Numbered from the stretch's first letter, positions 16,535 through 25,363 are shown. The stretch is 64,000 nt of DNA from Bacteroidia bacterium (GCA_030430575.1 JAUIKF010000011.1:62001-126000), one strand, 5' to 3'. Translations and numbers: made by a program. Notes: generated by a model not told the origin, from the sequence alone.

Positions 16535-17545
16535 ATGAAAATTTGTTATACTTTTATTCTCGCAACCTGTTTTTTAACAGTTTTATTGTCACCAGCCACC
16601 GCTCAACACTCCAAAGGCCTCTTTGAGGGAACGTCTATTTTGACCTTAAACCTCACCACTGATATTCAAAAAATCCAAGCTGATAGGGATATAGACCCCA
16701 AATATCATGATGCAAAAATAGCAGGGATCTCCGAAGATGGCACTACCTATGACATGAAAGTACAGGTAAAAGCGAGAGGAAATTTTCGCAGAAGTGATGG
16801 AACCTGTATTTTCCCCCCGCTTCGTGTCCGATTTTCGAAAAATGATACGCTAGGACCTTTTGAGGGAAATAAAAAACTAAAATTGGTTACACATTGTCAA
16901 AAGGACGAGTATATTTTGCGGGAATACATGATCTATAAGGTTTTCCAGCAGCTGACAGAACATAGTCTTCGTGTCCGACTGTGCAAAATCACCTACCATG
17001 ATAGCGAAGAGGTGTTGGATCCCGAAACGCACTATGCTTTTTTTATAGAATCGGTAGAGTCCGTTGCTGAAAGATTAGGGGGACAATTATTACCAGAAGA
17101 CTCAGTTGTGAGCTTTGATCAGATTCATCGGGAACAATTGACGCTGGTTCATGTATTTCAGTATATGATCGGAAATCCCGATCACAGCCCTGAACGCCAA
17201 AAGAACACCAAATTGATTTATTTTAATGATCCAGAAAAACCGCTTTTGCCGATCCCGTATGATTTTGATTTCTCCTTAGCTGTGGACGCTTCCTATACCA
17301 AGTTGGGCGCGGGCAAGCTTTTCAGCAAACGTAGATTTAAACGACTTTGTAGATCAGAGGAAGAATTTTTGGCGTGCTTCGAGCGTTTGGAAGGTGCCAA
17401 GAAAACGATCTTGACCCTATACAAAGAAGATTCATTGCTCAATAAAGAAAGTAAAGGGCAAGCGACTAAATGCATCAAGGATTTTTTTAAAATTATCAAG
17501 AGCTCCAAAAAAGTAAAAGAGGTTTTCCTCGATTCCTGCAAATAA
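16535..17545 (+). CDS. Exported CotH-kinase-like protein
   Basis: 336 residues with signal peptide MKICYTFILATCFLTVLLSP, cut after ATAQ. Features recall secreted CotH-type atypical kinases: VQVKARGNFRR near residue 78, a lysine-rich KKLKLVTHCQKDEYILREY, 'FQYMIGNPDHSPERQKN' near 210 as a catalytic-loop analogue, and PIPYDFDFS near 240 as the DFD metal site. These proteins fold like protein kinases. Phosphorylation of an exported partner is an inference from the family. The match is to motifs only, so I keep the call tentative. A TPR gene starts one base after its stop, so the two are co-transcribed. Confidence 0.6.
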   Translation: MKICYTFILATCFLTVLLSPATAQHSKGLFEGTSILTLNLTTDIQKIQADRDIDPKYHDAKIAGISEDGTTYDMKVQVKARGNFRRSDGTCIFPPLRVRFSKNDTLGPFEGNKKLKLVTHCQKDEYILREYMIYKVFQQLTEHSLRVRLCKITYHDSEEVLDPETHYAFFIESVESVAERLGGQLLPEDSVVSFDQIHREQLTLVHVFQYMIGNPDHSPERQKNTKLIYFNDPEKPLLPIPYDFDFSLAVDASYTKLGAGKLFSKRRFKRLCRSEEEFLACFERLEGAKKTILTLYKEDSLLNKESKGQATKCIKDFFKIIKSSKKVKEVFLDSCK

Positions 17546-17546
17546 T

Positions 17547-18566
17547 ATGAAGAAATATCTACTGGGCTTATTGCTCTTATTGGTGAGTGTAGCGCTAATG
17601 GCACAGCCGAAGCAGGTCGACGACCTCATCTCGGAAGGCATGCGCTTGCATGACCAGGGAGCTTTTAAAGCCGCAATAGATAAGTACGAAGCAGCCTTAA
17701 AAATTTCGCCCACACACCCCAAGGCTAATTATGAAATGGCATTGAGTCATTTTTCAGTAGGGTCCTATGACGTTTCGATTCGCTATAGCAACATGACCCT
17801 CCGGTCACCTTCGCCTTATCGAAAAGGGGCCTACCTGGTCAAGGGGTCTGCCCTTGACAACCTCGGTCGCACCCAGGAAGCTATCGAAGTATATGAAGAA
17901 GGTATCCGTCAGTTCCCTTCCTATTATTTGTTGCATTACAATCTGGGCCTCAGTTGCTTCAATGGTAACCTGCTACGCCAAGCTGAACAAGCAGTCATCT
18001 CAGCCATCAAAGCGAATCCCAATCACCCCAGCAGCCATCTGCTGATGGCTTACATCATGCGCGACCAGCAAAAGCGCGCTCAAGCCGTCATGCCGCTTTA
18101 TTACTTCCTCATGCTTGAACCCCGATCGAGTCGAGCAGCGCAGGCATATGACTTGCTGCGCACCCTCATGCGTGAAGGCGTCAATCAGGAATTTCCCAAA
18201 CAGGTGAATATCAACCTGAATGTAGAAGAAGTAGGGGCCGATTTTCGAGCCATCGAAGTTGCCCTCGCCTTGATAGAAGCGTCCAATGGGTTGGATGAAA
18301 ATGTGCGTAAAAGTGAAGCGGTTAAATTTTCAGAATCTACCGTTTCTTTTTTTGAGGTGTTAGGAGAAAAGCGAGGGGCTAAAGCAACCGGCTTTTGGTG
18401 GCATGTGTATGGCGACTTTTTTGCAGGAATGGCCAAGGCAGGCTATGCACGGACATTCGCCTACTACGTCAGCCAATCCCGATTTCAATCTGAAATAGAC
18501 ATCTGGCTCGAAGACCACGCCCAAGAGCTTCAAGACCTCGTGAAGTGGGTGGAGAAGTATGAGTAA
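17547..18566 (+). CDS. Exported TPR protein
   Basis: 339 residues with a signal peptide (MKKYLLGLLLLLVSVALMAQ). Residues ~25-200 are 34-residue TPRs: HDQGAFKAAIDKYEAALKIS with PTHPKANYEMALSHFSVGSY, and TQEAIEVYEEGIRQFPSYYL. The C-terminal ~130 residues are a different helical domain (FFEVLGEKRGAKATGFWWHV, then GDFFAGMAKAGYARTFAYYV), common in Bacteroidota TPR proteins of unknown role. It begins one base after the CotH-like stop, so it probably serves as that protein's partner. Confidence 0.85.
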   Translation: MKKYLLGLLLLLVSVALMAQPKQVDDLISEGMRLHDQGAFKAAIDKYEAALKISPTHPKANYEMALSHFSVGSYDVSIRYSNMTLRSPSPYRKGAYLVKGSALDNLGRTQEAIEVYEEGIRQFPSYYLLHYNLGLSCFNGNLLRQAEQAVISAIKANPNHPSSHLLMAYIMRDQQKRAQAVMPLYYFLMLEPRSSRAAQAYDLLRTLMREGVNQEFPKQVNINLNVEEVGADFRAIEVALALIEASNGLDENVRKSEAVKFSESTVSFFEVLGEKRGAKATGFWWHVYGDFFAGMAKAGYARTFAYYVSQSRFQSEIDIWLEDHAQELQDLVKWVEKYE

Positions 18567-18572
18567 AGGCAG

Positions 18573-18608
18573 AATGATAAAATGAATAGATGAGTAAATG
18601 ATAAAATA
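18573..18608. repeat. Octamer tandem array (ATGAnnAA type)
   Basis: ATGATAAA, ATGAATAG, ATGAGTAA, ATGATAAA, the same word family that flanks the four-helix gene at 7.5-8.0 kb, here only 6 bases after the TPR gene stop and without a matching inverted arm. Confidence 0.8.
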
Positions 18609-18660
18609 TTGCTATTACTCCCATATCTGGGGTTTTTCTCAATATTTATTCTTTTGTTTC

Positions 18661-18687
18661 ATTCGTGCGAATCTGTGGAATCCGTGG
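18661..18687. repeat. Nonamer half-array
   Basis: ATTCGTGCG, AATCTGTGG, AATCCGTGG: three 9-mers identical in type to the right arms at 3776 and 4845, with no clear left arm. Confidence 0.75.
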
Positions 18688-18788
18688 TAAATTTCCTGAT
18701 TTAGCAGATTAGGACCACTAATTTTATCTTGATTAGCCTTCAATTTTCATCCTCTTTTATTCAAAATTCACCATTCAATCACTCAAAA

Positions 18789-19547
18789 TTATTCCCCCCC
18801 AACACCTATCTCTGATAGCCCCATTTTGCCCCTTCCTCCTGAAAGCAAGATATTTCCATAAGTCGCATACCCTTCCCATGGCGTCACGAAGTTGGGGGTA
18901 GTTTCAGTGGCTTTTTGGAAAAAGGCCCATTGCGTGACAAGACTGCTGGTCTCGTCGACATATACCCAATACTTATTGCCAGGTGTGCGGCCTACTCCTT
19001 TGAAAGTAAGTTGGAGGACATCAGCAAGTTGTCCAGCTTCTGTGCTGTCCTTGCCTACATAGGTGAGCGTCACGCCCGAGTCCTTGAGCTTAAACGGCAT
19101 GACGAGCCAGTAGCTGTCATTGATCCAGATAGATTCGGTACGGCGGAGGTATTTATCCAAGGAATCTTTGGAGGTTTGTTGGACGCCGTCAAGCCAGACT
19201 TCGCCCTGGCCTGTATTCATGTCTAAATTAGCTATGAAAGAAGAATCCAAATAGGTCACCCCTACCTTATTGTTTTGCTTGTCCCAATTCAAGGCCCGTC
19301 GTCCAAAGAAAGTCCACTGGATGGTCTGCGTCTCATCCCATGCCTTGCGGCCGCCCATGGCTTCCATGACCTCATCTGCGATGGCGATAGCCAGCGAGTC
19401 GGAGCCTTCCAGGTCAAAACCCGCCGCAGGCGGGTTGGGGTCGGTGGCTTCGGAGGCGGTGGCTTGGTTTGTGTCAGCAGTAGGCTGAGGAGAACAGGCC
19501 AGAAGGCTGAGGGCGAGGAGGGAGATAATCCAGCAGTATGTTTTCAT
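18789..19547 (-). CDS. LolA-like-fold lipoprotein of unknown function
   Basis: 252 residues. Lipoprotein signal MKTYCWIISLLALSLLACS with the Cys at 18, then a disordered linker rich in Thr, Ala and Pro. The folded part starts AIADEVMEAMGGRKAWDETQ and continues with long strands (WTFFGRRALNWDKQ, YWLVMPFKLKDSGVTLTYVG, KYWVYVDETSSLVTQWAFFQ). That is the half-barrel pattern of LolA-like or DUF6503-like envelope lipoproteins. I am not certain of the family number. It ends with a glycine-rich tail. It is divergent from the ATPase gene with a 47-base gap, so the two may share a control region. Confidence 0.75.
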   Translation of the reverse strand: MKTYCWIISLLALSLLACSPQPTADTNQATASEATDPNPPAAGFDLEGSDSLAIAIADEVMEAMGGRKAWDETQTIQWTFFGRRALNWDKQNNKVGVTYLDSSFIANLDMNTGQGEVWLDGVQQTSKDSLDKYLRRTESIWINDSYWLVMPFKLKDSGVTLTYVGKDSTEAGQLADVLQLTFKGVGRTPGNKYWVYVDETSSLVTQWAFFQKATETTPNFVTPWEGYATYGNILLSGGRGKMGLSEIGVGGE

Positions 19548-19594
19548 ATCAAGGATATTTTATTCAATTTTGACAAAGAAAGAAACAATTGTCC

Positions 19595-20917
19595 ATGAAA
19601 CCAGCAACTACTATCAATGAATTGGCGAATAATTTGCTGCCGATTTATTTTTTGACCCCTGAGAAGGATAGAGACTTATATGTGCCGATGTATGATGAAA
19701 TTATTCAAACCTTCCGGGATAGTTTGATACATGACCAATTTCACTCCCAAACACTTTATGCAGGGGGGCAGTCTGGCTCAGGGAAAAGCACTGCAATGAA
19801 TTTTCTTCCAAATGATGAGATAGCTGAAAAATTTATTGTATTGCCTGTTAGAGCTGAAAATCTGCTTGATTTATATGATGTTGATATTATTGATGTCTTG
19901 ATCATGCTTGCATATGAACTAATTAAGGATGAAAAAAAGCTAGAGAATCGCTTTAGGAAAGGATTAGAAAAGCTTCGCAAAAAAAATCAAGGTATTTTAT
20001 CTGAAGAAGTAGAAAGAGGGAAACATCACAAATTGGATGGAGGGGGAGGAATAAACTTGAAACTAGAAGCACTTGAGCCTTTTTTTAAATTATTTGAATT
20101 CAAGACTAATTTTTTTGCCAATTATAGAGGAAATAAAGAGTATCGCCGAATTACACGAGAAGCCTTTGAAATCCTAAAAGAAGACCTACTCAACCTTGTA
20201 AATGAAATAATCGGTGCGCGATTAGACTTGGAATCTTCTGATAAAAAATTGCTTTTGCTAATCAGCGATTTGGATCATATGAAGGAACCATCTCAGATTA
20301 CTGATTTATTTGTAAACAACCGGTATTATCTTGAAAGTGTGCAGTGTAAAAAAGTAATAACTGTGCCTTCTACCCTTATGGCAAATGCTACTTTCCCTTC
20401 TGAAATTGAGTATTTAGGATTAAAATTAGGCCACAACCCCAATTCACCTGTAAGGTCCAAGGAAGCCCAAGAAGCCATTACTTATAATGAAAATTTATTG
20501 CGTAAAGTGATCCTAAATCGAATAGCTACGAATGCAAATCTTATAACTGACGAAGCGATTACCCTTGCAATCGAAAAGTCAGGTGGCATTACAAGGCAAT
20601 TTATTTCTATTCTACATGGTGCAGCAACCCGAGTCCGAAGATTGAAAGGCTCACAAATCAGTAAAGAGGACGTTACATTCTCAGTAGATCACTTTCGTAG
20701 AACGGTATTAGAGCGTGCAATAATTGGGAAAGAAAAAATCGATGTACTTGCCAAAATCTTAACCTCCTATTATCCAGGGCAATTAGAAAATAGTACTTTC
20801 CTGGGATTGATTATTGGGAACCAAATCATTGCCTACCACAATGACCCAATTTGGTACGCCATTAACCCCATTATAGAAAATACGGTTAGAATTTACGCCA
20901 ATGCTTCAAGAGAATGA
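19595..20917 (+). CDS. P-loop ATPase (AAA/STAND-like), first gene of an ATPase-TPR pair
   Basis: 440 residues from the ATG at 19595. A TTG at 19589 is in frame but less likely. Walker A is GGQSGSGKST (Lys at 64) and Walker B is LLLLISDLD (Asp at 225). A charged helical insert lies between them (about 105-160, LRKKNQGILSEEVERGKHHK). The C-terminal part has an ORC/Cdc6-like lid (SGGITRQFISILHGAATRVR) and a possible winged helix (VLAKILTSYYPG). No nuclease, TIR or membrane domain is seen. The gene is visibly AT-rich: 20101-20160 has 20 G/C of 60, against 32 of 60 at 18061-18120. It overlaps the TPR gene by 17 bases, pointing to translational coupling. A regulator or defence-type role is inference. 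Confidence 0.85.
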   Translation: MKPATTINELANNLLPIYFLTPEKDRDLYVPMYDEIIQTFRDSLIHDQFHSQTLYAGGQSGSGKSTAMNFLPNDEIAEKFIVLPVRAENLLDLYDVDIIDVLIMLAYELIKDEKKLENRFRKGLEKLRKKNQGILSEEVERGKHHKLDGGGGINLKLEALEPFFKLFEFKTNFFANYRGNKEYRRITREAFEILKEDLLNLVNEIIGARLDLESSDKKLLLLISDLDHMKEPSQITDLFVNNRYYLESVQCKKVITVPSTLMANATFPSEIEYLGLKLGHNPNSPVRSKEAQEAITYNENLLRKVILNRIATNANLITDEAITLAIEKSGGITRQFISILHGAATRVRRLKGSQISKEDVTFSVDHFRRTVLERAIIGKEKIDVLAKILTSYYPGQLENSTFLGLIIGNQIIAYHNDPIWYAINPIIENTVRIYANASRE

Positions 20918-22838
20918 ATTGTTACAGTTGATCTCTCGTAATGACCAAATTCATTATAGTGAATTGGTAGATGCTTTGGGCTACCTAGAACCAGAATTAC
21001 CTGCAGCTTTCTTACTCGGTGTAAATTCAAATCGACTTGGTGATGCATTTCTCTTTGAGCTTAACAGGCTATATCCAGAGGCTTATGTATTAACAAATCC
21101 TCCTCCTAAACGTGTATTACGGGACGTTTTTGCGACATTGCCCAATAGTCAATCCCTCCTGATTTTCCCTTTGTATCAACAAGATGCTGCTCATGATTCT
21201 GCCCTAGCCGCAGAACTTCTTTTTCATAGAGACAGCATTGTTCACGATAATCTTCGTCTTCTCATAATAGCCAGCGAGGGGCTTTATACAGCTATTCAAG
21301 ACAATGCATATGACTTTATTTCTGCTACCAACTTTAGGCATCTTTTCAAAGATCAGGCAGCGGCGGTGGAGGAGGATTTGAGTCATTATGGAGGGAAGTC
21401 AGCAGAAGAAATAGCGTATGAAGAGGCAAAGGCTGATTATGAGGACAATAAATCAGGGAAAGCATCAACCCAGATGCGTAAAGCTTTTGAACTAGCAAAG
21501 GCTGCCTATAACATTTCTAGGTTAGATGAATCCCTTATTGCCTTAAAGGAAACCATTCAAAAGGCTCAAGAACTCAAAGACGATAAATATCTAAGCCTAG
21601 CCTTGAGCAACATTGGTTTGATTTATTCTGTAAAGGGGGAACTTGATATGGCATTAGCGAATCACTTAAAGGCATTGGATCTGCATAAACAAATTGGCTT
21701 TTTAGAGGGGGAATCATCTACTCTGGGCAATATCGGTTTAATATACTCTAGCAAAAGTGAATTCGATGAGGCGTTAGTGTATTACCGCCAAGCATTATCG
21801 ATCAATAAACAAATCGGTTATTTACAAGGAGAAGCGAATCAATTGGGTAATATTGGTTTGATCTATTCCCATAAAGGAGAACTCGATAAGGCACTGGAGT
21901 ATCAATCGGATGCATTAGAGATTTATAAACAAATTAACTTCATCAAGGGAGAAGCCTCTGCCTTAGGCAATATCGGCTTGATTTATAAAAACAAAGGCGA
22001 ATTCGACGAGGCGTTAAAGTATTTCTTGAAAGCTTTGAACTTAAACAAACAAATCGGTTACCTACAGGGAGAAGCTAATCAATTTGGAAATATCGGTTTG
22101 ATCTATTCCGACAAAGGCGAATTTGACGAAGCATTGAAGTATCAATCGCGGGCATTGGAGATCTATAAACAAATCGATTTCTTACAAGGGGAAGCCACTG
22201 TCTTGGGCAATATCGGCGTGATTTATAAAAACAAAAGCGCACTCAATGAAGCATTAAAGTATTTCTTCCAAGCCTTGGAGTTACACAAGCAAATAGGTGA
22301 TCTAGAGGGAGAAGCCAACCAATTGGGTAATATCGGCTCTATGTATGTTGCAATAGAAAAACTCGACGAAGCATTGAAGTATTACTTACATGCATTAGCG
22401 ATCAGTAAACAAATTCACTACTTAAAAGGAGAGGCTACTGACTTAGGTAATATTGGTGTGGTTTATAAAACTAAAGGTGAACTCGATATAGCATTGGAGT
22501 ATTTCTCGAAAGCCTTAGAATTACATGAACAAATCGGCTCTCTACAGGGAGAAGCCTCTGACTTAAACAATATCGGCACGATCCATTTCGATAAAGGTGA
22601 AGTTGATGAAGCATTGAAGTATTTCATTCAATCATTAAAACTTTACAGACAAATCGGCTATCTACAGGGAGAAGCCAATCAATTGGGCAATATCGGGGTG
22701 ATATATAGAACCAAAGGCGAACTCGACGAAGGGGAAAAATACCTCCGCCAAGCACTCGAAATCGCTGAAACCATTGGATTTGCCGAAGGCATCCTAAAAT
22801 TCAAAGCAGAACTTGAAGCCCTCAAAAATCCCTCCTAA
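20901..22838 (+). CDS. TPR sensor-like protein with degenerate NTPase-like N-terminal domain
   Basis: 645 residues. The ATG at 20901 lies inside the end of the ATPase gene. Residues ~1-170 form an alpha/beta domain (AAFLLGVNSNRLGDAFLFEL, LLIFPL, then LLFHRDSIVHDNLRLLIIAS and DNAYDFISATNFRHLF). This resembles the P-loop-derived domain, without a working Walker A, that precedes TPR arrays in many bacterial STAND-type proteins. Residues 232-631 are ten exactly 40-residue kinesin-light-chain-type TPRs with consensus LGNIGLIYKNKGEFDEALKY and KQIGYLQGE. The pair reads as a STAND sensor split into ATPase and TPR chains (inference). No effector domain is visible in either protein. Confidence 0.88.
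   Translation: MLQENELLQLISRNDQIHYSELVDALGYLEPELPAAFLLGVNSNRLGDAFLFELNRLYPEAYVLTNPPPKRVLRDVFATLPNSQSLLIFPLYQQDAAHDSALAAELLFHRDSIVHDNLRLLIIASEGLYTAIQDNAYDFISATNFRHLFKDQAAAVEEDLSHYGGKSAEEIAYEEAKADYEDNKSGKASTQMRKAFELAKAAYNISRLDESLIALKETIQKAQELKDDKYLSLALSNIGLIYSVKGELDMALANHLKALDLHKQIGFLEGESSTLGNIGLIYSSKSEFDEALVYYRQALSINKQIGYLQGEANQLGNIGLIYSHKGELDKALEYQSDALEIYKQINFIKGEASALGNIGLIYKNKGEFDEALKYFLKALNLNKQIGYLQGEANQFGNIGLIYSDKGEFDEALKYQSRALEIYKQIDFLQGEATVLGNIGVIYKNKSALNEALKYFFQALELHKQIGDLEGEANQLGNIGSMYVAIEKLDEALKYYLHALAISKQIHYLKGEATDLGNIGVVYKTKGELDIALEYFSKALELHEQIGSLQGEASDLNNIGTIHFDKGEVDEALKYFIQSLKLYRQIGYLQGEANQLGNIGVIYRTKGELDEGEKYLRQALEIAETIGFAEGILKFKAELEALKNPS
21594..22793 (+). repeat. Ten 120-bp coding repeats with a 240-bp higher-order unit
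   Basis: The 40-codon TPR units alternate. Units beginning ANQ (3, 5, 7) are followed by units beginning AS or AT (4, 6, 8). Units 3 and 5 share YQSxALEIYKQI, and units 4 and 6 share the KYF start and KQIG end. This indicates duplication of a two-repeat block. Confidence 0.85.
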
Positions 22839-22874
22839 CCCCTCCCCCGTTTCCAGCTATTTCTGAAAATTCTT

Positions 22875-22906
22875 CTATTGCACGGCCTTAAAAGACCGTG
22901 CAATAG
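22875..22906 (+). terminator. Hairpin downstream of the ATPase-TPR pair
   Basis: Perfect 11-base arms (CTATTGCACGG/CCGTGCAATAG) with a 10-base loop, 36 bases after the TPR stop. The downstream tract is AT-rich but not a clean T-run. Confidence 0.6.
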
Positions 22907-23032
22907 TCAAATAAATTTCTCCGAAATTGACCTTATTTTACCATATAACAATGTTAGAAAATATTTCTTTGAAATGTTTACAAATACCCTCCCTTATTCC
23001 CAACCTTTTTAGCCCATCTACGTTTTCACCAC

Positions 23033-23060
23033 GGAAACTTTGAACGTATTCAGAGTTTCC
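23033..23060. promoter_or_regulatory. Candidate TetR operator palindrome
   Basis: An imperfect 28-base palindrome: GGAAACT and TGAA are mirrored by TTCA and AGTTTCC, 11 of 14 positions paired, with 7-bp outer arms 21 bp apart. It is 45 bases upstream of the TetR ATG, the expected place for an autoregulatory site. Confidence 0.6.
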
Positions 23061-23105
23061 AGCCAGAAAACGCCCTGCCCTACACATTTTTCCTCCAAAT
23101 TTTAT

Positions 23106-23744
23106 ATGCACTCTACCGAACCAAAAGAAAGCGGTGCCAAGACCCGCATTCTCGAGCAATCTATGGCGCTTTTTATGAAGCGCGGCGTGCGCAGTGTCAC
23201 GATGGATGATATCGCCCAGGAACTGGGAATCTCCAAAAAGACTATTTATCAACACTTTGATAACAAGGCGCATATCGTTCGAGAAGTAGCCCAGGCACAT
23301 TGCCGCCAGAATGAAATGGAGTTTGAAGCCATTGCAAAAGATGCCAAAAATGCCATTGACGAATTGGTGAAAATCATGCAGTGGCTAGTAGAGACGCTGA
23401 AGGAAATGGCGCCTAACCTGATCTATGAAATTCAAAAATATTACCCAGATGCTTGGCAGACTTTTCATCACTATGAAAATGAATTTGTGCTAGCAGAGGT
23501 TAAAGACAATTTACGACGGGGCATTGAAGAAGGGCTTTATCGGCCTGATATCAATGTAGAAATCGTGGCTCGGATGCGCGTAGCTCAAGTAGATATTGGT
23601 TTTGATGAAACTATTTTTCCAAGGAAAAAATTCGGTCAACTGCCCGTCCAAGTAGAAATGCTCAAATTCTATATGCATGGCATCACGACCCCCAAGGGCA
23701 AGGAAGTCTTAGAATCTTACTTTCAACAGTATGACCTGGACTAA
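23106..23744 (+). CDS. TetR/AcrR-family repressor of the efflux operon
   Basis: 212 residues from the ATG at 23106 (MHSTEPKESGAKTRIL). The frame opening at 23040 would translate the candidate operator. The N-terminal helix-turn-helix is canonical: ILEQSMALFMKRGVRSVTMD, DIAQELGISKKTIYQHFDNK. The C-terminal ligand-binding helices (LVKIMQWLVETLKEMAPNLI and onward) are divergent, as is normal. It is the first gene before tolC, adaptor and RND genes on the same strand, so it most likely controls them and itself. The ligand is unknown. Confidence 0.9.
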   Translation: MHSTEPKESGAKTRILEQSMALFMKRGVRSVTMDDIAQELGISKKTIYQHFDNKAHIVREVAQAHCRQNEMEFEAIAKDAKNAIDELVKIMQWLVETLKEMAPNLIYEIQKYYPDAWQTFHHYENEFVLAEVKDNLRRGIEEGLYRPDINVEIVARMRVAQVDIGFDETIFPRKKFGQLPVQVEMLKFYMHGITTPKGKEVLESYFQQYDLD

Positions 23745-23748
23745 AGAA

Positions 23749-23864
23749 GGTTCTAGGTTCTAGGTTCTAGGTTCTAGGTTCTAGGTTTTAGGTTCTAGGA
23801 GTAAGAAAACGCCTGATTTAAAGACATACATTGACCATTAACCATTTACAATTAACCATTACCT
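23749..23864. repeat. Two heptamer arrays in the tetR-tolC spacer
   Basis: 23749-23797 holds seven units of GGTTCTA (six exact, one GGTTTTA). 23830-23864 holds five units related to ATTAACC (ATTGACC, ATTAACC, ATTTACA, ATTAACC, ATTACCT). The second set reads GGTTAAT on the other strand, so the two are partly inverted relatives. They start 5 bases after the tetR stop and lie upstream of the tolC-family start. Confidence 0.9.
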
Positions 23865-23887
23865 CATATAATCGCTCAACTCTCTTT

Positions 23888-25357
23888 ATGAAATCCTCTT
23901 ACCGACCTCTCAAAAACCGAATTCAGCCTTGGCAGTTGTTTTTGATGCTGTTTGTGCTGAGCCCTTGGGCCTCTTTTGCCCAAACCGCTACTTCGGCCAA
24001 CAGCTTTACCCTAGAACAATCTATTGATTTTGCACTGAAAAACAGTGTGAGTCTCAAGAATGCCCAACTCAGTGAGTACATCGCTGATCATCAGGCCAAG
24101 GAATTGATCTCCATGGGGTACCCCCAAATCAATGCTGCCCTGGACTTCAGCCATTATCCAAAACTCCCTGTTTCTATCCTTCCAGGTGTGTTCAGCCCTG
24201 AACAAGAGCAGGTGTCTGTTTTGACAACTAATGGCAGCCGTGACCTCGCTTTTCCCAAAATTGATCCAGAAACGGGCCAGCCTATTCCAGGGCCAGACCT
24301 TGAAGTTCAATTTGGTACACCTTTCCAGGCGACGGCGGGTATTTCAGGACGCCAACTGGTGTTTGATGGAACATTCTTTTTGGGCCTTCGTGCTGCGGAA
24401 GTGTTTGTAGAATTGTCTTCCAGACAGATCGACGCCACCGCAGAAGACATCGCCCTGACAGTCAGTAAAGCGTATTATACCGCCTTGATCGCACAAGAAA
24501 GCCTCAAGCTGATCGATGCCAATATGGCGCGCGTCAAAAAACTTCACGATGATACCAAAGCGCTTTATGAAGAAGGTTTTGCTGAAAAGCTAGATGTAGA
24601 ACGCCTGGAGATTACCTATACCAATCTCCAATTGGAGCGCACCAAAGCAGAGCGTATGGCAGCTCTCAGCAAGGATTTGTTGAAATTTCAGATGGGCATG
24701 CCTGTAGCAGAAGACTTGGCATTAGCTGAAAAGGTCGGAGACCTCAATGCCGCTCCAGAAGTCGCCATTGCGCCTCAAGATTTTAGTTACAGCAACCGAA
24801 TCGAGTATAAACTCCTTGAGACCCAGCAAGAGTTGGAAGGCTTCAATATGCGCCGCTTCAAGGCGGGGTATTTACCTACCCTTTACTTATTTGGTTCTTA
24901 TCAGTTCAATGCTCAGCGCAATAAGTTCAACTTCTTCAACACCAATGAAAACTGGTTTCAAATCGGAGTTTGGGGCTTCAATCTGAACATTCCGATTTTT
25001 GATGGCGGGATGAAAAAACACCAGATCCAGCAGTCCAACCTACGCCTTCAACAACTCGCCAACAGCAAGTCTTTATTGGAAAACTCTATCAACCTCGAAT
25101 TGCGAAACACCCAGGCACAGCTCATGAATAGCTATAATAACCTGGAGGTCTACCGCAAAAATGTGGATCTAGCAAGAAAGGTCTATGAGGTTTCGGAGGA
25201 AAAATACAAAGAAGGCGTAGGCTCTAGCCTGGAGATCAATGACGCAGACACCCAACTCAAACAGTCAGAGACCAATTACCTCAACGCCATGTTTGAGTAC
25301 CTCAACAATAAAGCAGATTATCAAAAAGCGCGTGGCGAATTTTCAAAATACCACTAA
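23888..25357 (+). CDS. TolC-family outer-membrane efflux protein
   Basis: 489 residues from the ATG at 23888 (MKSSYRPLKN). The earlier frame start reads through the heptamer array. The signal peptide ends WASFAQ. Two outer-membrane-factor halves are visible: FTLEQSIDFALKNSVSLKNA at the first long helix, LDVERLEITYTNLQLERTKA in the first half, then GYLPTLYLFGSYQFNAQ and PIFDGGMKKHQIQQSNLRLQ in the second. The protein trimerises into an outer-membrane barrel and periplasmic tunnel and takes substrate from the RND pump encoded downstream. Length is normal. Confidence 0.92.
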   Translation: MKSSYRPLKNRIQPWQLFLMLFVLSPWASFAQTATSANSFTLEQSIDFALKNSVSLKNAQLSEYIADHQAKELISMGYPQINAALDFSHYPKLPVSILPGVFSPEQEQVSVLTTNGSRDLAFPKIDPETGQPIPGPDLEVQFGTPFQATAGISGRQLVFDGTFFLGLRAAEVFVELSSRQIDATAEDIALTVSKAYYTALIAQESLKLIDANMARVKKLHDDTKALYEEGFAEKLDVERLEITYTNLQLERTKAERMAALSKDLLKFQMGMPVAEDLALAEKVGDLNAAPEVAIAPQDFSYSNRIEYKLLETQQELEGFNMRRFKAGYLPTLYLFGSYQFNAQRNKFNFFNTNENWFQIGVWGFNLNIPIFDGGMKKHQIQQSNLRLQQLANSKSLLENSINLELRNTQAQLMNSYNNLEVYRKNVDLARKVYEVSEEKYKEGVGSSLEINDADTQLKQSETNYLNAMFEYLNNKADYQKARGEFSKYH

Positions 25358-25363
25358 AAACCG

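Noticed and set aside
21594-22793. 120-bp tandem repeats as a non-coding satellite
   Set aside because: The period is a multiple of three, the frame is open and the units translate to canonical 40-residue TPRs.
22938-23300. 120-aa minus-strand frame over the tetR start
   Set aside because: It overlaps the well-supported TetR helix-turn-helix coding region and has no recognisable features.
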